DNA of 64,000 nucleotides from Filobasidium wieringae. Taxonomy: Eukaryota > Basidiomycota > Tremellomycetes > Filobasidiales > Filobasidiaceae. Both the position numbers and the translations under genes were made by a program. The stretch lies in assembly GCA_001600055.1 (NCBI GenBank), contig BCIV01000011.1:62001-126000 (forward strand), in the 5' to 3' direction. Below, piece after piece: positions 37,891 through 49,114 of this stretch. How positions within the stretch are numbered: the stretch's first letter is position 1; every line of letters begins with the position of its first letter. Below the pieces are notes generated by a model. That model worked only from the letters and a program-made list of their open reading frames with translations. It was not told the DNA's origin and ran no database searches.

Positions 37891-39347
37891 AGTATAAGTG
37901 TCTCTATGAGACTATGATAGAGCTTGAACTATCGGCTTGACCCATTTAAGAGGCGGAATGAGCCTGCTAACTCGCCCAAAGTTGTGCGTTCAGCTCACGT
38001 TGATCGAGGAATCGCGATCGCAACGCGTCATTTATAATTTACGCGTATTTATACTTTTGACTGAAATTTGTGGGTATTTTGGCTTGGAGCTAAGACTATG
38101 AGACGACCTCTGTTTACGCTCTTGTGCCCAGAGAAAGTCGGTCTTGGCCTGGCGCTCAACTGTGGGATGCTTGGTCTGTCATCAACCTTCTTGTCAGCTT
38201 GTGGTTGGGCTGTCCGGTACAGAAGCGGGTCATAGCATGCAGAGGTGTAGGCATCGGTCTGGACGTTCAGTGTTAGACCGGGACCCTGCAGACCCACATC
38301 ACGATCAACGGACATAGCTGAAGAACGGAAGTCGGAAATTACACTACTCTACTTGCATCGTGAAGATCGAGGAGAAGGCCTCAGGGCCCTACGAAATGTT
38401 ACCCTCTTGCTACAGTTGCGCAAGAGTACCCGTTGAGACTTGCGTTGCATGTGGTGATTGGCACAGTGTGTAAGGTGTAAGCCACAGACAGACACAAATA
38501 ACAAGGCTGGGGTATCATAGATATTGTAGTCGTCATCTCTCGGCGCGGAAGACTCAGTTAGTGTGCCTCGTCTGATCCCGCGGATCTGGAGGTAGAGGTT
38601 GTTCGAGGTGCATCAGCTGGGACTTGAGACTCGACTGAGAGTGAATTCAAGCTGAGACTTGTGTTAGGTTGCTGCACCTGAGTGTACCCTTATGAAAGAT
38701 GATTTCTGCAAGGCTTGTCTTTGTAACCGGTACTACAGTTTGACCAACACGGGCTACCTAGCTAGACCACGACCACTCGAGTTTGACTAATTCACTCGAC
38801 TCGCTTATCCAACGCGCCCGGATCAATCTGTCCTCTCCACTTTGCTCACTCGACTCGCAGTTCCCTCTTGCACCACACACTCTTCTATATCCTACCTCTT
38901 TCACAGACACGACAGCTATACTGCTCCCTTGGCTGCATTCACTCACGCATCACTTACTACCATCACCCATACATCAACATCTGTCCCGACTGACAACTCA
39001 ATCGTCAGCGGAACTGACCACTCGCTCACGGCAAGACGACTCGACTCGCCGGCCGATCTTCGTTCTTCGGAACCTGAACCTCTGCACAACCGACTCGTAC
39101 TTTGCAATCACAGGGAACGAGATCCTGAGTCTCTTGGATTCGTTACCGTGCCATCAGCTTGAATCATAATACACAGGTGTCGACTATCAGTCTAGATCAG
39201 GCGACTCTTGACTTGGCTATCGTCCTTTACGTGCCGTACATCAATCATCAACCTACCTATAATCCTCATAACGCTCCCTTTCTTCCTAATCAACACTCAC
39301 AACCCCACTGAACCACCTACAAACTAGTCGCTCCTTACCATCTCACC
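37891..39347. promoter_or_regulatory. 1.46-kb divergent upstream region, RAD5 / PPZ
   Basis: The half next to PPZ is pyrimidine-rich on the plus strand and carries the decamer ACTCGACTCG three times (38794-38803, 38848-38857, 39039-39048), all in the same orientation. Two overlapping open frames at 38783-39169 (128 and 106 codons) are composed mostly of Ser, Thr, Leu and His, as expected from CT-rich leader DNA. I do not call them genes. If they lie in the PPZ mRNA leader they would act as upstream ORFs. Confidence 0.45.
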
Positions 39348-41580
39348 ATGGGTCAAACACCTTCGAAAAAGATTGGAAGGACAAAGTCGAAAGAACTCTC
39401 CCATTATGATAGCTTTTCAAAGACCAACTCTCACTCATCCTCCGCTCCACCTCCTATGGCCGGTAACCTCGTCATTCCACAGCTGAAACCAGATGGAAAT
39501 GATTCGGGCTCAGCTCCTCTGGAAGTAAGCACCCCCGGTGCGAGAAAGGGTAGTGGAACGGGTCCGGCCTCTCGTGGTAGAGGTAGCGTTTCTTCAGGTG
39601 CTGCAGCGGCTGGTGCTGCTGCTTCGGGGAGAAGTAAATCCCCACCTCCTACAGCTGCATCCCCTGACGATTCCACCGGTGTACCTCCCGTGGACGGCAC
39701 AGCTGCTGTCCTCAACACCACGACCTCGACGGGAAGTATAGGATCAAAGGCTTCTACCGTATCCACCAGCATCCCCACCACCCAAACTATCATCGCTTCG
39801 ACCGATCGAAGTAGTAACAATCCATTCAAGTCTTCATCTCCCCCTCCCCCTTCAGCCTTTTCCACCTCCCCCAGCGCAAACCTTTCAGCAGGACCAGGAT
39901 CGGCTAGCGCAAGCTTGTCCACGTCACCAAGTCCGCTGGCGCTGGGTGCTTCGGCCAACAGAACCCTTGACGTTGACAACATGATATCGAGGTTGCTAGA
40001 AGCAGGGTACAGCGGGAAAGTCACGAAGAGTCCTCCTCTCAAGAACGCAGAAATTACCGCTGTCTGTATGGCCGCCAGGGAGGTATTCCTCAGTCAACCC
40101 ACTTTGATTGAGTTGAGCCCGCCTGTCAAGATTGTAGGGGATGTACATGGCCAGGTGAGTTTGGATCTCTCTTGATTCGAGATGAAATTGCAAGCTGAAC
40201 ACACAAATCAATATCAGTATGCGGATCTGATTCGTCTCTTCGAGATGTGCGGATTCCCTCCTGCAGCCAATTATCTATTCTTGGGAGACTACGTTGACAG
40301 AGGAAAACAGTCACTTGAGACGATTTTGCTATTGCTATGTTACAAGATCAAGTATCCTGAGAACTTCTTCTTGTTGAGAGGAAACCACGAATGTGCCAAC
40401 GTAACGAGAGGTATGTGTGATTGCGAAGCGGGTCTGGTCCGCGCCAATGGCTGAACAAAACAACCTTTACTCAGTATACGGTTTCTACGACGAGTGTAAA
40501 CGTCGAACCAACATCAAAACGTGGAAGACGTTTATCGATGTATTCAATACCCTGCCTATCGCTTCGATCGTTGCTAGCAAGATCTTCTGTGTACATGGAG
40601 GACTGAGTCCCAGTTTGACTAGTATGGATGATATCAGACGGATACAACGGCCTACAGGTATGTCGTCATCGTCGAGACGTCTACCGTTTTTAGGTGCTAA
40701 TCATATAGCTGAGTTCAGACGTGCCCGACTACGGTTTGTTGAACGATCTGGTTTGGTCGGATCCGAGTGATACCGCTTTGGAATGGGAGGATAACGAACG
40801 AGGAGTTTCTTATTGTTACGGGAAAGCTGTCATCAACAGTTTCTTGGCAACTCATGTGAGCCATATTTCTGAAACGAAACAATTCAACCAGGCTCATTTG
40901 TCTGCCCTCTTACTAGGATATGGATCTAATCTGCAGAGCTCACATGGTGGTCGAGGTCAGCCATTGTTTCATATGAAGATGTCGTAAGACGATAGCTAAT
41001 CTTTGCCGTGTCACAGGACGGATACGAGTTCTACAATGACAGGACCTTGGTGACAGTGTTTTCAGCACCGAAGTGAGTAGACGATCGATGATATTCCATA
41101 AAGTTCTCAGAGGACTAATCTTGGTTGATCTTCCACCTAACAGCTATTGTGGCGTGAGTTTTCTGGAGTATACAAGCTTGTGATTATCTGCGCACATACT
41201 GATCGCCTTGTTTCGATTCCGCTCGGACAGGAATTCGATGTGAGTCGCCATCCTTTCGTATCTAAATCTAAAACAAGTCTGATTGATCCTTCATGTACAG
41301 AATTTCGCTGCCGTGATGTCGGTATCGGAAGACCTGTTGTGTTCCTTTGAGCTCTTGAAGGTGGGTCTGATTTGATCGCTCTCATAGCTTTGGGCTGACT
41401 CTCGTATTTCTTATAGCCTTTGGATGGCGCGGCTCTGAAAAAAGAAATGGCCAAGAACAAGCGGAAGAGGTAAGTGTCATCTATTCTGTTCTCGAGTTGG
41501 ACGGCCTTGCTGATAATTGAACCATCAGTCTCCAACAACATCAGTCTCCTCCAAACACGCAGGTGGTACAGACTTTCTAG
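39348..41580 (+). CDS. PPZ1: PPZ-type serine/threonine phosphatase, 532 aa
   Basis: Eleven exons (39348-40154, 40218-40410, 40475-40657, 40719-40855, 40917-40955, 41017-41072, 41144-41153, 41231-41239, 41301-41360, 41417-41469, 41529-41580) give 532 aa with every phase closing. The N-terminus MGQTPSKK fits N-myristoylation (Gly2, Ser6, Lys7), as in yeast Ppz1. About 210 disordered Ser/Pro/Ala-rich residues precede the catalytic domain. That domain has [40 protein letters not shown] and [11 protein letters not shown]. Ppz phosphatases are PP1-like fungal enzymes that limit Trk potassium uptake and salt tolerance and are inhibited by Hal3-type proteins. Exons 7 and 8 are only 10 and 9 nt. It is convergent with the UBR7-like gene. 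Confidence 0.95.
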
Positions 41581-41970
41581 GCTCGACACCACTTTCCTCA
41601 AGTTCCCAATTCTACGACAACTTGTACACTACTCAACCCTTTTCAAGGTATGGACCGGGCGAATTCTGCTCTTAGAGCCGATATCATATCAGGTTTCGCG
41701 TCGGCCTTCTGCATCTGGCCGTCGACGTGCGGTTCCTCAACATTTGTAATAATAGCATCCTCTCTCTCCCCTGTTCTGGTTCGGATCGTCTTCGTACACA
41801 CCAATATGTAGTACTCCTGTGTATGACTGCCTGACCAAATGAATAAATTCCACTAAACACGGCCAAGCATGAGGTCGGACAGGGGTATATGTTTCGCATA
41901 GTCCTTTAAAACGTATTATGTATTCTACAGGAGGGGATATACGAATTCTTTTACCAACCAACATCCTTGG
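41581..41970. other. Convergent spacer PPZ / UBR7-like
   Basis: This 390-bp stretch holds the 3' untranslated regions of both flanking genes. The open frames in it are short and overlap on both strands. Nothing else is seen. Confidence 0.4.
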
Positions 41971-43705
41971 TTATCGGCTGCTAGCTTGTGATTGTTCTTT
42001 TAGATTATCCACGAATCCTCTGATATCTTCCTCTCGAACCACTCTGTCTCCGCCTCGGAATCCTTCTAAGAAAGATTTGAGTTTATCCCTGCGAGAGACG
42101 ATATCCATTAGCGAGAGTGATACGGGAAGTTCGATAGACAACCCTTACTTCATCTCATTGAACTTGATCATGGTCTCGATTGCCTGACTTTTTGGTAATG
42201 TATCGAATGCTTTCGAGGTCATCTCGTCAATAGATTCTACAGATCATCAACCTAGTCAATCGGTGGTTTCTAACGTGACGAAGAGATTGCTTACGTGAGG
42301 GAGCTTCCGAGGCGTTCTCTTGAGGAGGTTCGTACACCTCGCCTTCATCCTCCTCACACAATGGGAATGAAACAGATGAACCAGACTGCCGCATGCCGAT
42401 GCAATCTGTACACCTACACCCGAGTAACGCTTTCAATTTTTCCCTCTCTCCTTCAACTAAGAAGACATCTCCTTTTGCCCTTGAGTTTGATTCGCTCTGC
42501 CATATCGCCTGAACCCGGGACACCGGGGTTGGCAAAAGACACGGATTGTTCACTAGGGTAACCGTACTGGTGATGTATCCCTCTGAATCGAGTCGGGCTT
42601 TCTTAGAGTCGATCTCCCCCGCAATATCACCTCCCTTCCTTTTCTCGCCTATACTTGCATCGCTCTCAACCTCAACTGTGATGACGCCAGCCTTCTCGAT
42701 TGGCTGCCCAAGCACTTCCCACTGATCGCTCCATGACGTCTGTGAGCCCGCATTTTCCTTCGGGATTACCATCAACCAGCCTGGAGTGCCAGCCATTCTC
42801 TTTAGCAGAGCCGACTTTTTGACACACTCCCCACACACAAGATGTGCATATTTGTCTGGTGGCAAGATGATCGGATTTTCTTCTCGCTTGGGCGTAATAG
42901 TCGTGGTCCCGTTTGCAGCGGGTTCAGGGGGATTAGGAGTGGATTCGTCATCGTCGTCGTCTGCCTGGAGGGGAGGTGGTTTGGATGGGTCATAGAGGTT
43001 CTGAAGGATATCACAATGACGTGAGACCTAGAACAGTATCGACAGTAGCGTGTCACTGCTCACCAAGCAACCCTCGTGAAACCAGTCTTCACAAGATAAA
43101 CAGGCGATCATACTTTCATCTTCTTCCATCGGATCGTATGTTTCCCCCTTGACGCATCTGCAGAACTTTCCCTCAAAATTTCGAGTGTATCGATTTTGGT
43201 CGTTGAGAGGAAATAGTAATGGGTCTGATGTCGGCTGAAGCGTACATTGTGCATTTTGCGATTTGGCTGCTGATTCGAGAGCCAATGAAGTGGTGGATGG
43301 GCCGGCAGTGGGACAATCGCAACGAAAGTTACGACGATGGAAAAGTTCGACTAGATCGTGCTCTGCGTGACACGATATAGAGCAGCCATAGCATACACCC
43401 TTGCCTCTACAATCTTTTCGCAAACAAGATTTAAGCAATCACTTGCTGCAGTAACAACGACGGTTGATCATACCTTTACATGCCCAAACGGACTGCTTCA
43501 CATAGCCTTTGTCGTAGCTACATTCTCCCGTTTCAAATGGCATAGCCTCTCTCGCCTCCTCTTCAAGGGAAGCTTGAGCATCTAGGAAGGATTGTAGGTC
43601 ATTGACAGAGCTGCCGGGAAGCGAAGAGAGGTAGGCGTGAGAGAGGAAAGTATTTGTTGATCGCGCCGACGAAGTAGACGGTACGATGGAGTCCCTGTCA
43701 GACAT
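41971..43705 (-). CDS. UBR-box and PHD-finger protein, UBR7/Mlo2 family
   Basis: Starts MSDRDSIVPSTSS at 43705. The UBR box is in two exons: ECSYDKGYVKQSVWACK joined to DCRGKGVCYGCSISCHAEH and FHRRNFRCDC. A PHD finger follows (KFCRCVKGETYDPMEED, MIACLSCEDWFHEGCL). Then come a long acidic linker and a conserved C-terminal region with HLVCGECVKKSALLKR, LKALLGCRCTDCIG and a helical end (MIKFNEMKDKLKSFLEG). This order is that of UBR7 and fission yeast Mlo2. Human UBR7 is reported as an H2B ubiquitin ligase and histone chaperone partner; the UBR box may read N-degrons. It is known as a nuclear protein in that family. Stop at 41971. Confidence 0.92.
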
Positions 43706-44563
43706 ATATCTAGATGCTGTAGGAGGTCAGTCTGGCGAGTGGATTGAGGGAGCGGCAGGAAGTGGAATATATATTTATCGATGTACATGCTGATTTCAGC
43801 AGCTCGTGTAGTCCTACATGAGGTAATGACTGTATCACGTGATCTAAGTCGCGTCTCTGCGTGAACACGCGTACGTGTTTCAGAGTTCGCCAGAGTGGCT
43901 TCTGTGAAGCAATAGGTGTGGCAAACCATTTGGTTGGATAGGACGAGGAATCTCTTGGATGTTGAAGGTGGATGATAGAGATGGGTGGACTGTGTACCAT
44001 AGGCGAGGAGGTTTTTCATCATCCCACCCGCTAAAGTAGGTGCACCTCGTCCGTCGAGGCTAGGGACCATCAAAGTGCTCATATAAAGACAACCAAGAAA
44101 AAGCCATTCGATTGAGGATGCGATTGGAGAGGGGGCATGTATTTGAGATTGTTCGAAGAGGAGCAGACGATGGCAGAAGGAAAGAATGTCGGCTTGCCAA
44201 GATGTCAACCTGATCCTTCTTCTGAATCGGGGCTGAGGACGCGGCCTTATTGGTCCCACTTCGGTAGGGAGTAGCGCTGGAAACGGTAGGCAGAGCAGAT
44301 TCAGGACTTTCGGACGATACGATGTCTCCTCGCATGGTGCAAGAGGCTATCGTCAGTCTCAATCCGTATCCATCAAAAAGGGGATTGTATAGCTGAAAAC
44401 TGATATACGAGACCGTATGTTTTCAGAATACAAGGGCAGGATCAAGAAGATACAAGTGGGAGGATGAGTAGGTGCATTGTATGCAATGGATCCTGGGTCA
44501 CGAAGCATCTAAGACTGCCGAAGATGTACGGCCGGCGTCTCAGGTGGTTGTCGGACCAGTGTC
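43706..44563. other. Spacer between UBR7-like gene and chitinase, with a weak ORF
   Basis: Should contain the UBR7-like promoter and the chitinase 3' region. A minus-strand frame around 43.7-44.3 kb (containing EQSQIHAPSPIASSIEWLF) is long but has no recognised domain. It runs through the UBR7-like start codon in another frame and overlaps a second minus-strand frame starting near 44337. I cannot decide whether a small gene is present. A hairpin lies at 44393-44426. Confidence 0.35.
44393..44426 (-). other. Hairpin downstream of the chitinase gene
   Basis: CTGAAAAC (44393-44400) is the exact inverse complement of GTTTTCAG (44419-44426). Inside it ATACG and CGTAT pair around a 4-base loop, leaving a small bulge on one side. 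It sits about 140 bp past the chitinase stop codon. It could fold in the 3' untranslated region, but the role is unknown. Confidence 0.5.
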
Positions 44564-46914
44564 CTATTGAACGCAGGTAGCGCCGGGGATCGTAGTCCAG
44601 ATGCCCCACGTTTGACACGTTGCCCAGGACCCGTTCTGACATCGCCAACTCGAGGCATCTTCTGGACCACAAGTCAAGCTGCATTTACCGGCACTCTCTC
44701 TCCAAACTCCATGATCGTGAATCTGTACCATTGTGCCAACGCATCGGTATGAGATAGCGTCAGAGCCCACGGTGGCTGAGGTAGTGGCGGGAATATCTTG
44801 CGCGTCGGTCGAGATAGGAGCAAGGGCTACTGAAGAAGAAGTGGCGTCTCCCGTTCGTGCAGAGCCGGACACCGACGTGACCCCTGCCTCGACTTGACTG
44901 CCAGACACACTAGTCGTGGCACTGATAACCGACGTAATAATGGCGGTTGAGCCGGACGCTTTGGTAGTCAGGCTAGCTGTGCTCGACGGATTTGTGGTGG
45001 CGACAGGAGAACCAACAGCTTTGTTGTCTTCATCATCAGCTGATGCACTGGTTGTAGCAGCGCCTGTAGAGGTCGAACCAGCCTGACTGGAAACAACCTG
45101 GCTCGTTGTTGAAGACGAAGCAGCGTCCAAGCTGACCTTGGGGGGATCGCTGTTTACGATTTCCCCCTTCATAGCTCGAACGAGTTCTCCACTTCGGTCT
45201 TGACTAGCTTCCCACAAGAACATCCCCCTCAGATTGTTTTGGCTAGTCCATTCGAACTTCTTCTGAGCAGCGTGAACGCAATCGTACGTGATGATCAAAT
45301 TCTGATTGGTGTTCACCAAAGTCGACGCCGCGGTGTCTGGGTTGAACAAGTGAAGCCATTCTTTGGTTCCATTGGCATTCGGCTCCATGGTCTTCAGCAT
45401 ACCAATATGAGAATAATCGAATATGCCGGTATGTACACTTGGAGAAGTCCCTTTGTCCCACGTGCCTTGGATGTTGGCCGGGACCTGCTCGGTGATGTCT
45501 TTTTCTGATTTGAGATTGGGCACCGAGTACTGGAAAGCATGTCCATAGGCGGGAATGCCGAGAACGATCTGGTCCTCGGCAAAGTCCATCTTTTTCCACT
45601 GGGCAATGGCTCCTACACCGCTGTAGATTGCGTTTTCAGTCTTATCAGCTATGAGGGCAGAGCCAGGACGATAGGTCTTTTCCCATGATCCCGCGAAATC
45701 CTGTTGATGAAATCAATACTCAGCGGGTGATTGGTCTACTGTGGGTACACCACTCACATATGCCATCAAATTGATCCAGTCGATATGCTGCTTCATCTCT
45801 TTGAAGCTCTTGGTGAACTTGGTGACCGAATCATTGGTGAGCGTAGGGGCGGCAAATGTGAGCGTATACTGTTTGTCCTGCAACTTGTTGAAGCCTTCTC
45901 TCAACTTCTTCATCAATGTAACCAAGTTGTTTGCGTCGGAGACCTCGTTTTGGAACCAATGCTCCCAATCGATGTCTGGAAGAGCATCAACAACGCTACC
46001 GTGAGTTTCTCGCGACCGTGACGTTTGATTTTTTACCGCTTACCCATCCCATCCAGTTCATTGTCCGTGACCAATTTGATAGCAGAGCTGACAAAGTTGT
46101 CGATATTATCCGGATTTTTGAAAGCGAGATTGAACTGGTCGCTCCAAGTATCTCCACCAACGGCTAGGATGATCTTGGTATCCTTGACAATATCCTGGTT
46201 AGCCTTGAACCACCCCAGTCCATGGTCCATCTTTGCATCTCCTGAGGACTTCTTGAATTTTGAGGACGTGGTATAGTCAACAATCCCGTCCGTCGGGGGA
46301 TAGTTTTTACTGTCGACAGGAGGAGCAGCGGTAGGCCTAGTAGTTCCAACCGATACGGCCTGGGTTGCTTTATCTGTTATTGTACCAGGTTGTCAGCAGG
46401 TGGCAGAACTACACCTGAAAAATAACTTACCGCCAGGGTAGACGTCAGCCACGGGGTCACCCAATCCGACCGTACCATCGTCTTCGGTGTACATGAATGC
46501 ATAGTATACATGCGTCAAGTTTTCATAAGGAATGTCCTTTAAGCTCCAACCGGTCTCTTCTTTGTTCTTCCAACTCCCGTAATAAGCACCGACAACTTTC
46601 GCGGTATCGGTAGACGCGCCTGAGGTGATCGCAGTAGATGCGGCGCTGGAGGTGAATCCAGTGGAGGAGGCAGACGATCCAACATTCGCAGCGGAAGTTG
46701 TGGCTACGCTGCTTGTGGCATAGGTAGTACCAGCGACACTAGTAGCACCAGTCGTAGCGACAGAGCTTCCCGTAGAAGCGACATTTGGGCCTACTGACTC
46801 CTGCCTCGCCTCGAGATCCGAGCCGAATCGGTTGTCAGCCAAAGGGATGGCGGTAGCCAAGGGGGCGAATGAGCCCAACAAGGCCAATGAACCTAGCAAA
46901 CGAGGGTAGTGCAT
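44564..46914 (-). CDS. Secreted GH18 chitinase with cysteine-rich C-terminus
   Basis: Start at 46914 gives a clear signal peptide (MHYPRLLGSLALLGSFAPLA). A roughly 80-residue Ser/Thr/Ala linker follows. The GH18 barrel begins KVVGAYYGSW and includes ENLTHVYYAFM and KIILAVGGDTWSDQF. The catalytic strand is LDGMDIDWEHW (DxxDxDxE complete), followed by FNKLQDKQYTLTFAAP, IDWINLMAYDFAGSW, VLGIPAYGHAF and GMFLWEASQDRSG. A second Ser/Thr/Ala linker of about 120 residues leads to a C-terminal domain with six cysteines and several tryptophans (GVWRESAGKCSLTCG, WRCQNGSWATCQTW). That domain does not look like the usual chitin-binding modules. No GPI signal is present, so it is probably free or wall-bound. 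It shares a promoter with the divergent 362-aa gene. Confidence 0.93.
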
Positions 46915-47182
46915 TGGATATTGCTCAAATGTGTATGTGTGTCGCTGTGACGAGTGTTTGGTTAGCCGATCAACGGCTTTTGTCAGTGTTGTTGTTGTTG
47001 AAGAGTGTAGTGGTAGCGGTCGATTGTTCTGATGGAGAAGGGGACAAGTTGCCACGAGGAGATAATCGAATGACTCTGGGGTATCACTTTATACTCGATT
47101 CGTCTGTAGAGCCCATATGTCAAACATTGAGGGACTAAGGGAAACTGTCAAAGGAGGGTGTCTCGTCTCCTGTCTCGCAAGC

Positions 47183-47442
47183 TGAAACTGGCCTGAAACC
47201 CGGCACAGGTTTCATAGCTTCCACAAACATGCTGAGCGTGTTGAAACGCCTTTCAACGTCTTCTTCCCCGAAATGACGTATCACACTCGTTTCAGCTCAC
47301 AGAGATTCTCCGATTGTTTTGAAGTTTCAGATTTCGCGGAAGCAGATTTGCACGGTTCACAACCGAGATCCTTTGGGTCCTTTGTGATCGAAAACTGGTT
47401 TACCTTTATATGAACCCAGATCTTATATCAGCTTATGTTTCA
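47183..47442. promoter_or_regulatory. Cluster of seven TGAAAC (pheromone-response-like) elements
   Basis: TGAAAC lies at 47183-47188, 47194-47199 and 47242-47247. Its complement GTTTCA lies at 47209-47214, 47289-47294, 47324-47329 and 47437-47442. The last one reads ATGAAACA on the minus strand, the full yeast pheromone-response element bound by Ste12, and lies about 40 bp before the start codon of the 362-aa gene. With equal base use, about 0.13 copies would be expected in 260 bp. The block sits between the divergent chitinase and the 362-aa protein gene and could drive both. Binding is inferred from the motif only. Confidence 0.6.
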
Positions 47443-47483
47443 TAAAGTTCGAGCCAATCAGGAGTACCATATGGTTTGACAAG

Positions 47484-48763
47484 ATGGGAAACAGATCGTC
47501 AAATCAGGAAGAGTACTACGAGGATCAGTATGAAACGCAAGAGCAGTACGATCCTCCTGAGGAGATTGAAGAGACACCTCGCAGGAAACGATCCATCTTT
47601 GGTAGACGTAGGGATCGGCAGGAGGAAGAAACATATCCTGATGGAGAGATGTACGCAGATGCAGCTGTTCATGACGAATCTGCAGTGGAAGCGCCTCAAA
47701 GGAGAAAAACACGACGACTATTCGGACGGAACCACTCTTTTGAAGAAGAACAACTACCCGCTCAAGATCAGCAAGAGGTGGGCTACAGAAACGTCTCCGC
47801 TCAAGAAGATGTTCAGGTCGAAAGGAAGCGAAGCAGGAAGTTGTTTGGAGGAGGCGATAGAGTCCGATGGGGCAATGATACTGCATATGCTGATCCTGGA
47901 GAACAAACCAGAGGAGGTGTAAGTTCCGCAACAACTTTATCCGCGTTCTGAATCTGATGTTATGGTTGCATCATATAAAAGGTCTACCAGGAAGCCGCTC
48001 TACCTCCCCCTCCTCCCCCCAAACTGATAACCTACTTGGAACATCTCTCCACTCGACCTCACCTCCTAGTCCACCGCCCTGCCCCCCCAGCATCCTCCAT
48101 ACATCCAACCTCCACTGACCCACCTCCCCTCGAATCATTCACCATGCCTCTCCCCATCAATCCATCTTATACTCCGCGAAGAAAGTTCCATCCACCCCAG
48201 ACAGTGAGGATCCCAAAAGCTGGGACTTGGGTGTTGAAGAATATAAGATCCGGTGGACAGGGCGTGAAGAGGGGACAACTGGAAGATCTGAGAGATGGAG
48301 TTAGACAGGTGAAGGAGATGAGGAAACAGGCGAGAGAAGCGGAAAGGCAGAGGAGGCATGACGATGGTACGTATGCTATGAAGCCAGATGATTTGTAGGC
48401 CACTAATGCTGACATCGTTCTATCATGAGGAGTAGCCTGTAGAGAATACGCAGCGCTCAAAGTAGTGACAGAACAAGATACTCGACGCGGGATGAAACAA
48501 TCCAACCGCTCGTAAGCTATCCTTCTCTAACACATCCAAATCTCTACTAAAACGGTACAGTACCAACCAGACCGTCCCGCGAAGCTCGTCGAGCAGAAAA
48601 AGAAGCCAGAAAGGCACAACGCGATGCAGAAAGACAAGCTTATGACGACGCAGTGGCCGAGCATGAGAGTCAGATGCAGTATGCGAATCCCAATACTGCC
48701 CGCAGAGTGGGATTCAGAAGGAAACATGGGATGTCGCACGAGGACGGTGAGAGGTCGTATTGA
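47484..48763 (+). CDS. Unrecognised 362-aa protein with three RxL/IFG motifs
   Basis: Four exons (47484-47918, 47982-48366, 48436-48511, 48571-48763) close in phase to 362 aa. I do not recognise the family. The start MGNRSSN fits an N-myristoylation site (Gly2, Ser6). The first 145 residues are disordered and alternate acidic stretches with three basic motifs: KRSIFG, TRRLFG and SRKLFG. Their phenylalanines are at residues 39, 80 and 121, exactly 41 apart. RRLFG equals the cyclin-docking motif of p21, and RKLFG also fits the RxLF rule. Next come a polyproline stretch, several SP/TP sites and a proline-rich middle. The last 130 residues are a highly charged helix (VKEMRKQAREAERQR, REARRAEKEARKAQRDAE). 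The promoter carries a TGAAAC cluster. A cyclin-CDK regulator or substrate is one possibility; a structural coiled-coil protein is another. Confidence 0.75.
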
Positions 48764-49114
48764 AGGGTTGCATGCCGGTTGGTTCTGTGAAACGGGTTGT
48801 ATGATCATTTTCGTTTGAGAGGCTAGGGGCTAGGACGGTATTATATAAATGACATGTACTGAGCTCAAAGTCGGGTACTAATATGAGCGGGCCCGAATGT
48901 CTCAGACGTCGAGGTCGCATCACGACCGTCACTCTAGACGGAATTGGCTCAGCGGTTCCAACACGTCCTTTCCCTTCACAGGAGGCGGGAGATGTCCAAT
49001 GGAAAGCAGATCAGTCGGACTGAGTTACAGCCGAAACTCTGCGCTATCGACGATTCGTAGAGCGGGAGCTCGTAGAAAATTCGAAGAGACTCGTTGCCGA
49101 TACCTCTGGTGAAA
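48764..49114. other. Convergent spacer, 362-aa gene / UPF2
   Basis: A 351-bp stretch with the two 3' untranslated regions. No coding potential is seen in it. Confidence 0.4.

Noticed and set aside
38783..39169. Two overlapping plus-strand ORFs (128 and 106 codons)
   Set aside because: Composition follows the CT-rich leader DNA upstream of PPZ; no conserved features.
43582..44362. Long minus-strand ORFs between UBR7-like and chitinase genes
   Set aside because: No family recognised, one runs into the UBR7-like start in another frame, and splice alternatives do not give a clearly better protein. Left as undecided.
47458..47934. 158-codon minus-strand ORF
   Set aside because: Antisense shadow of the first exon of the 362-aa gene, whose four exons close in phase.
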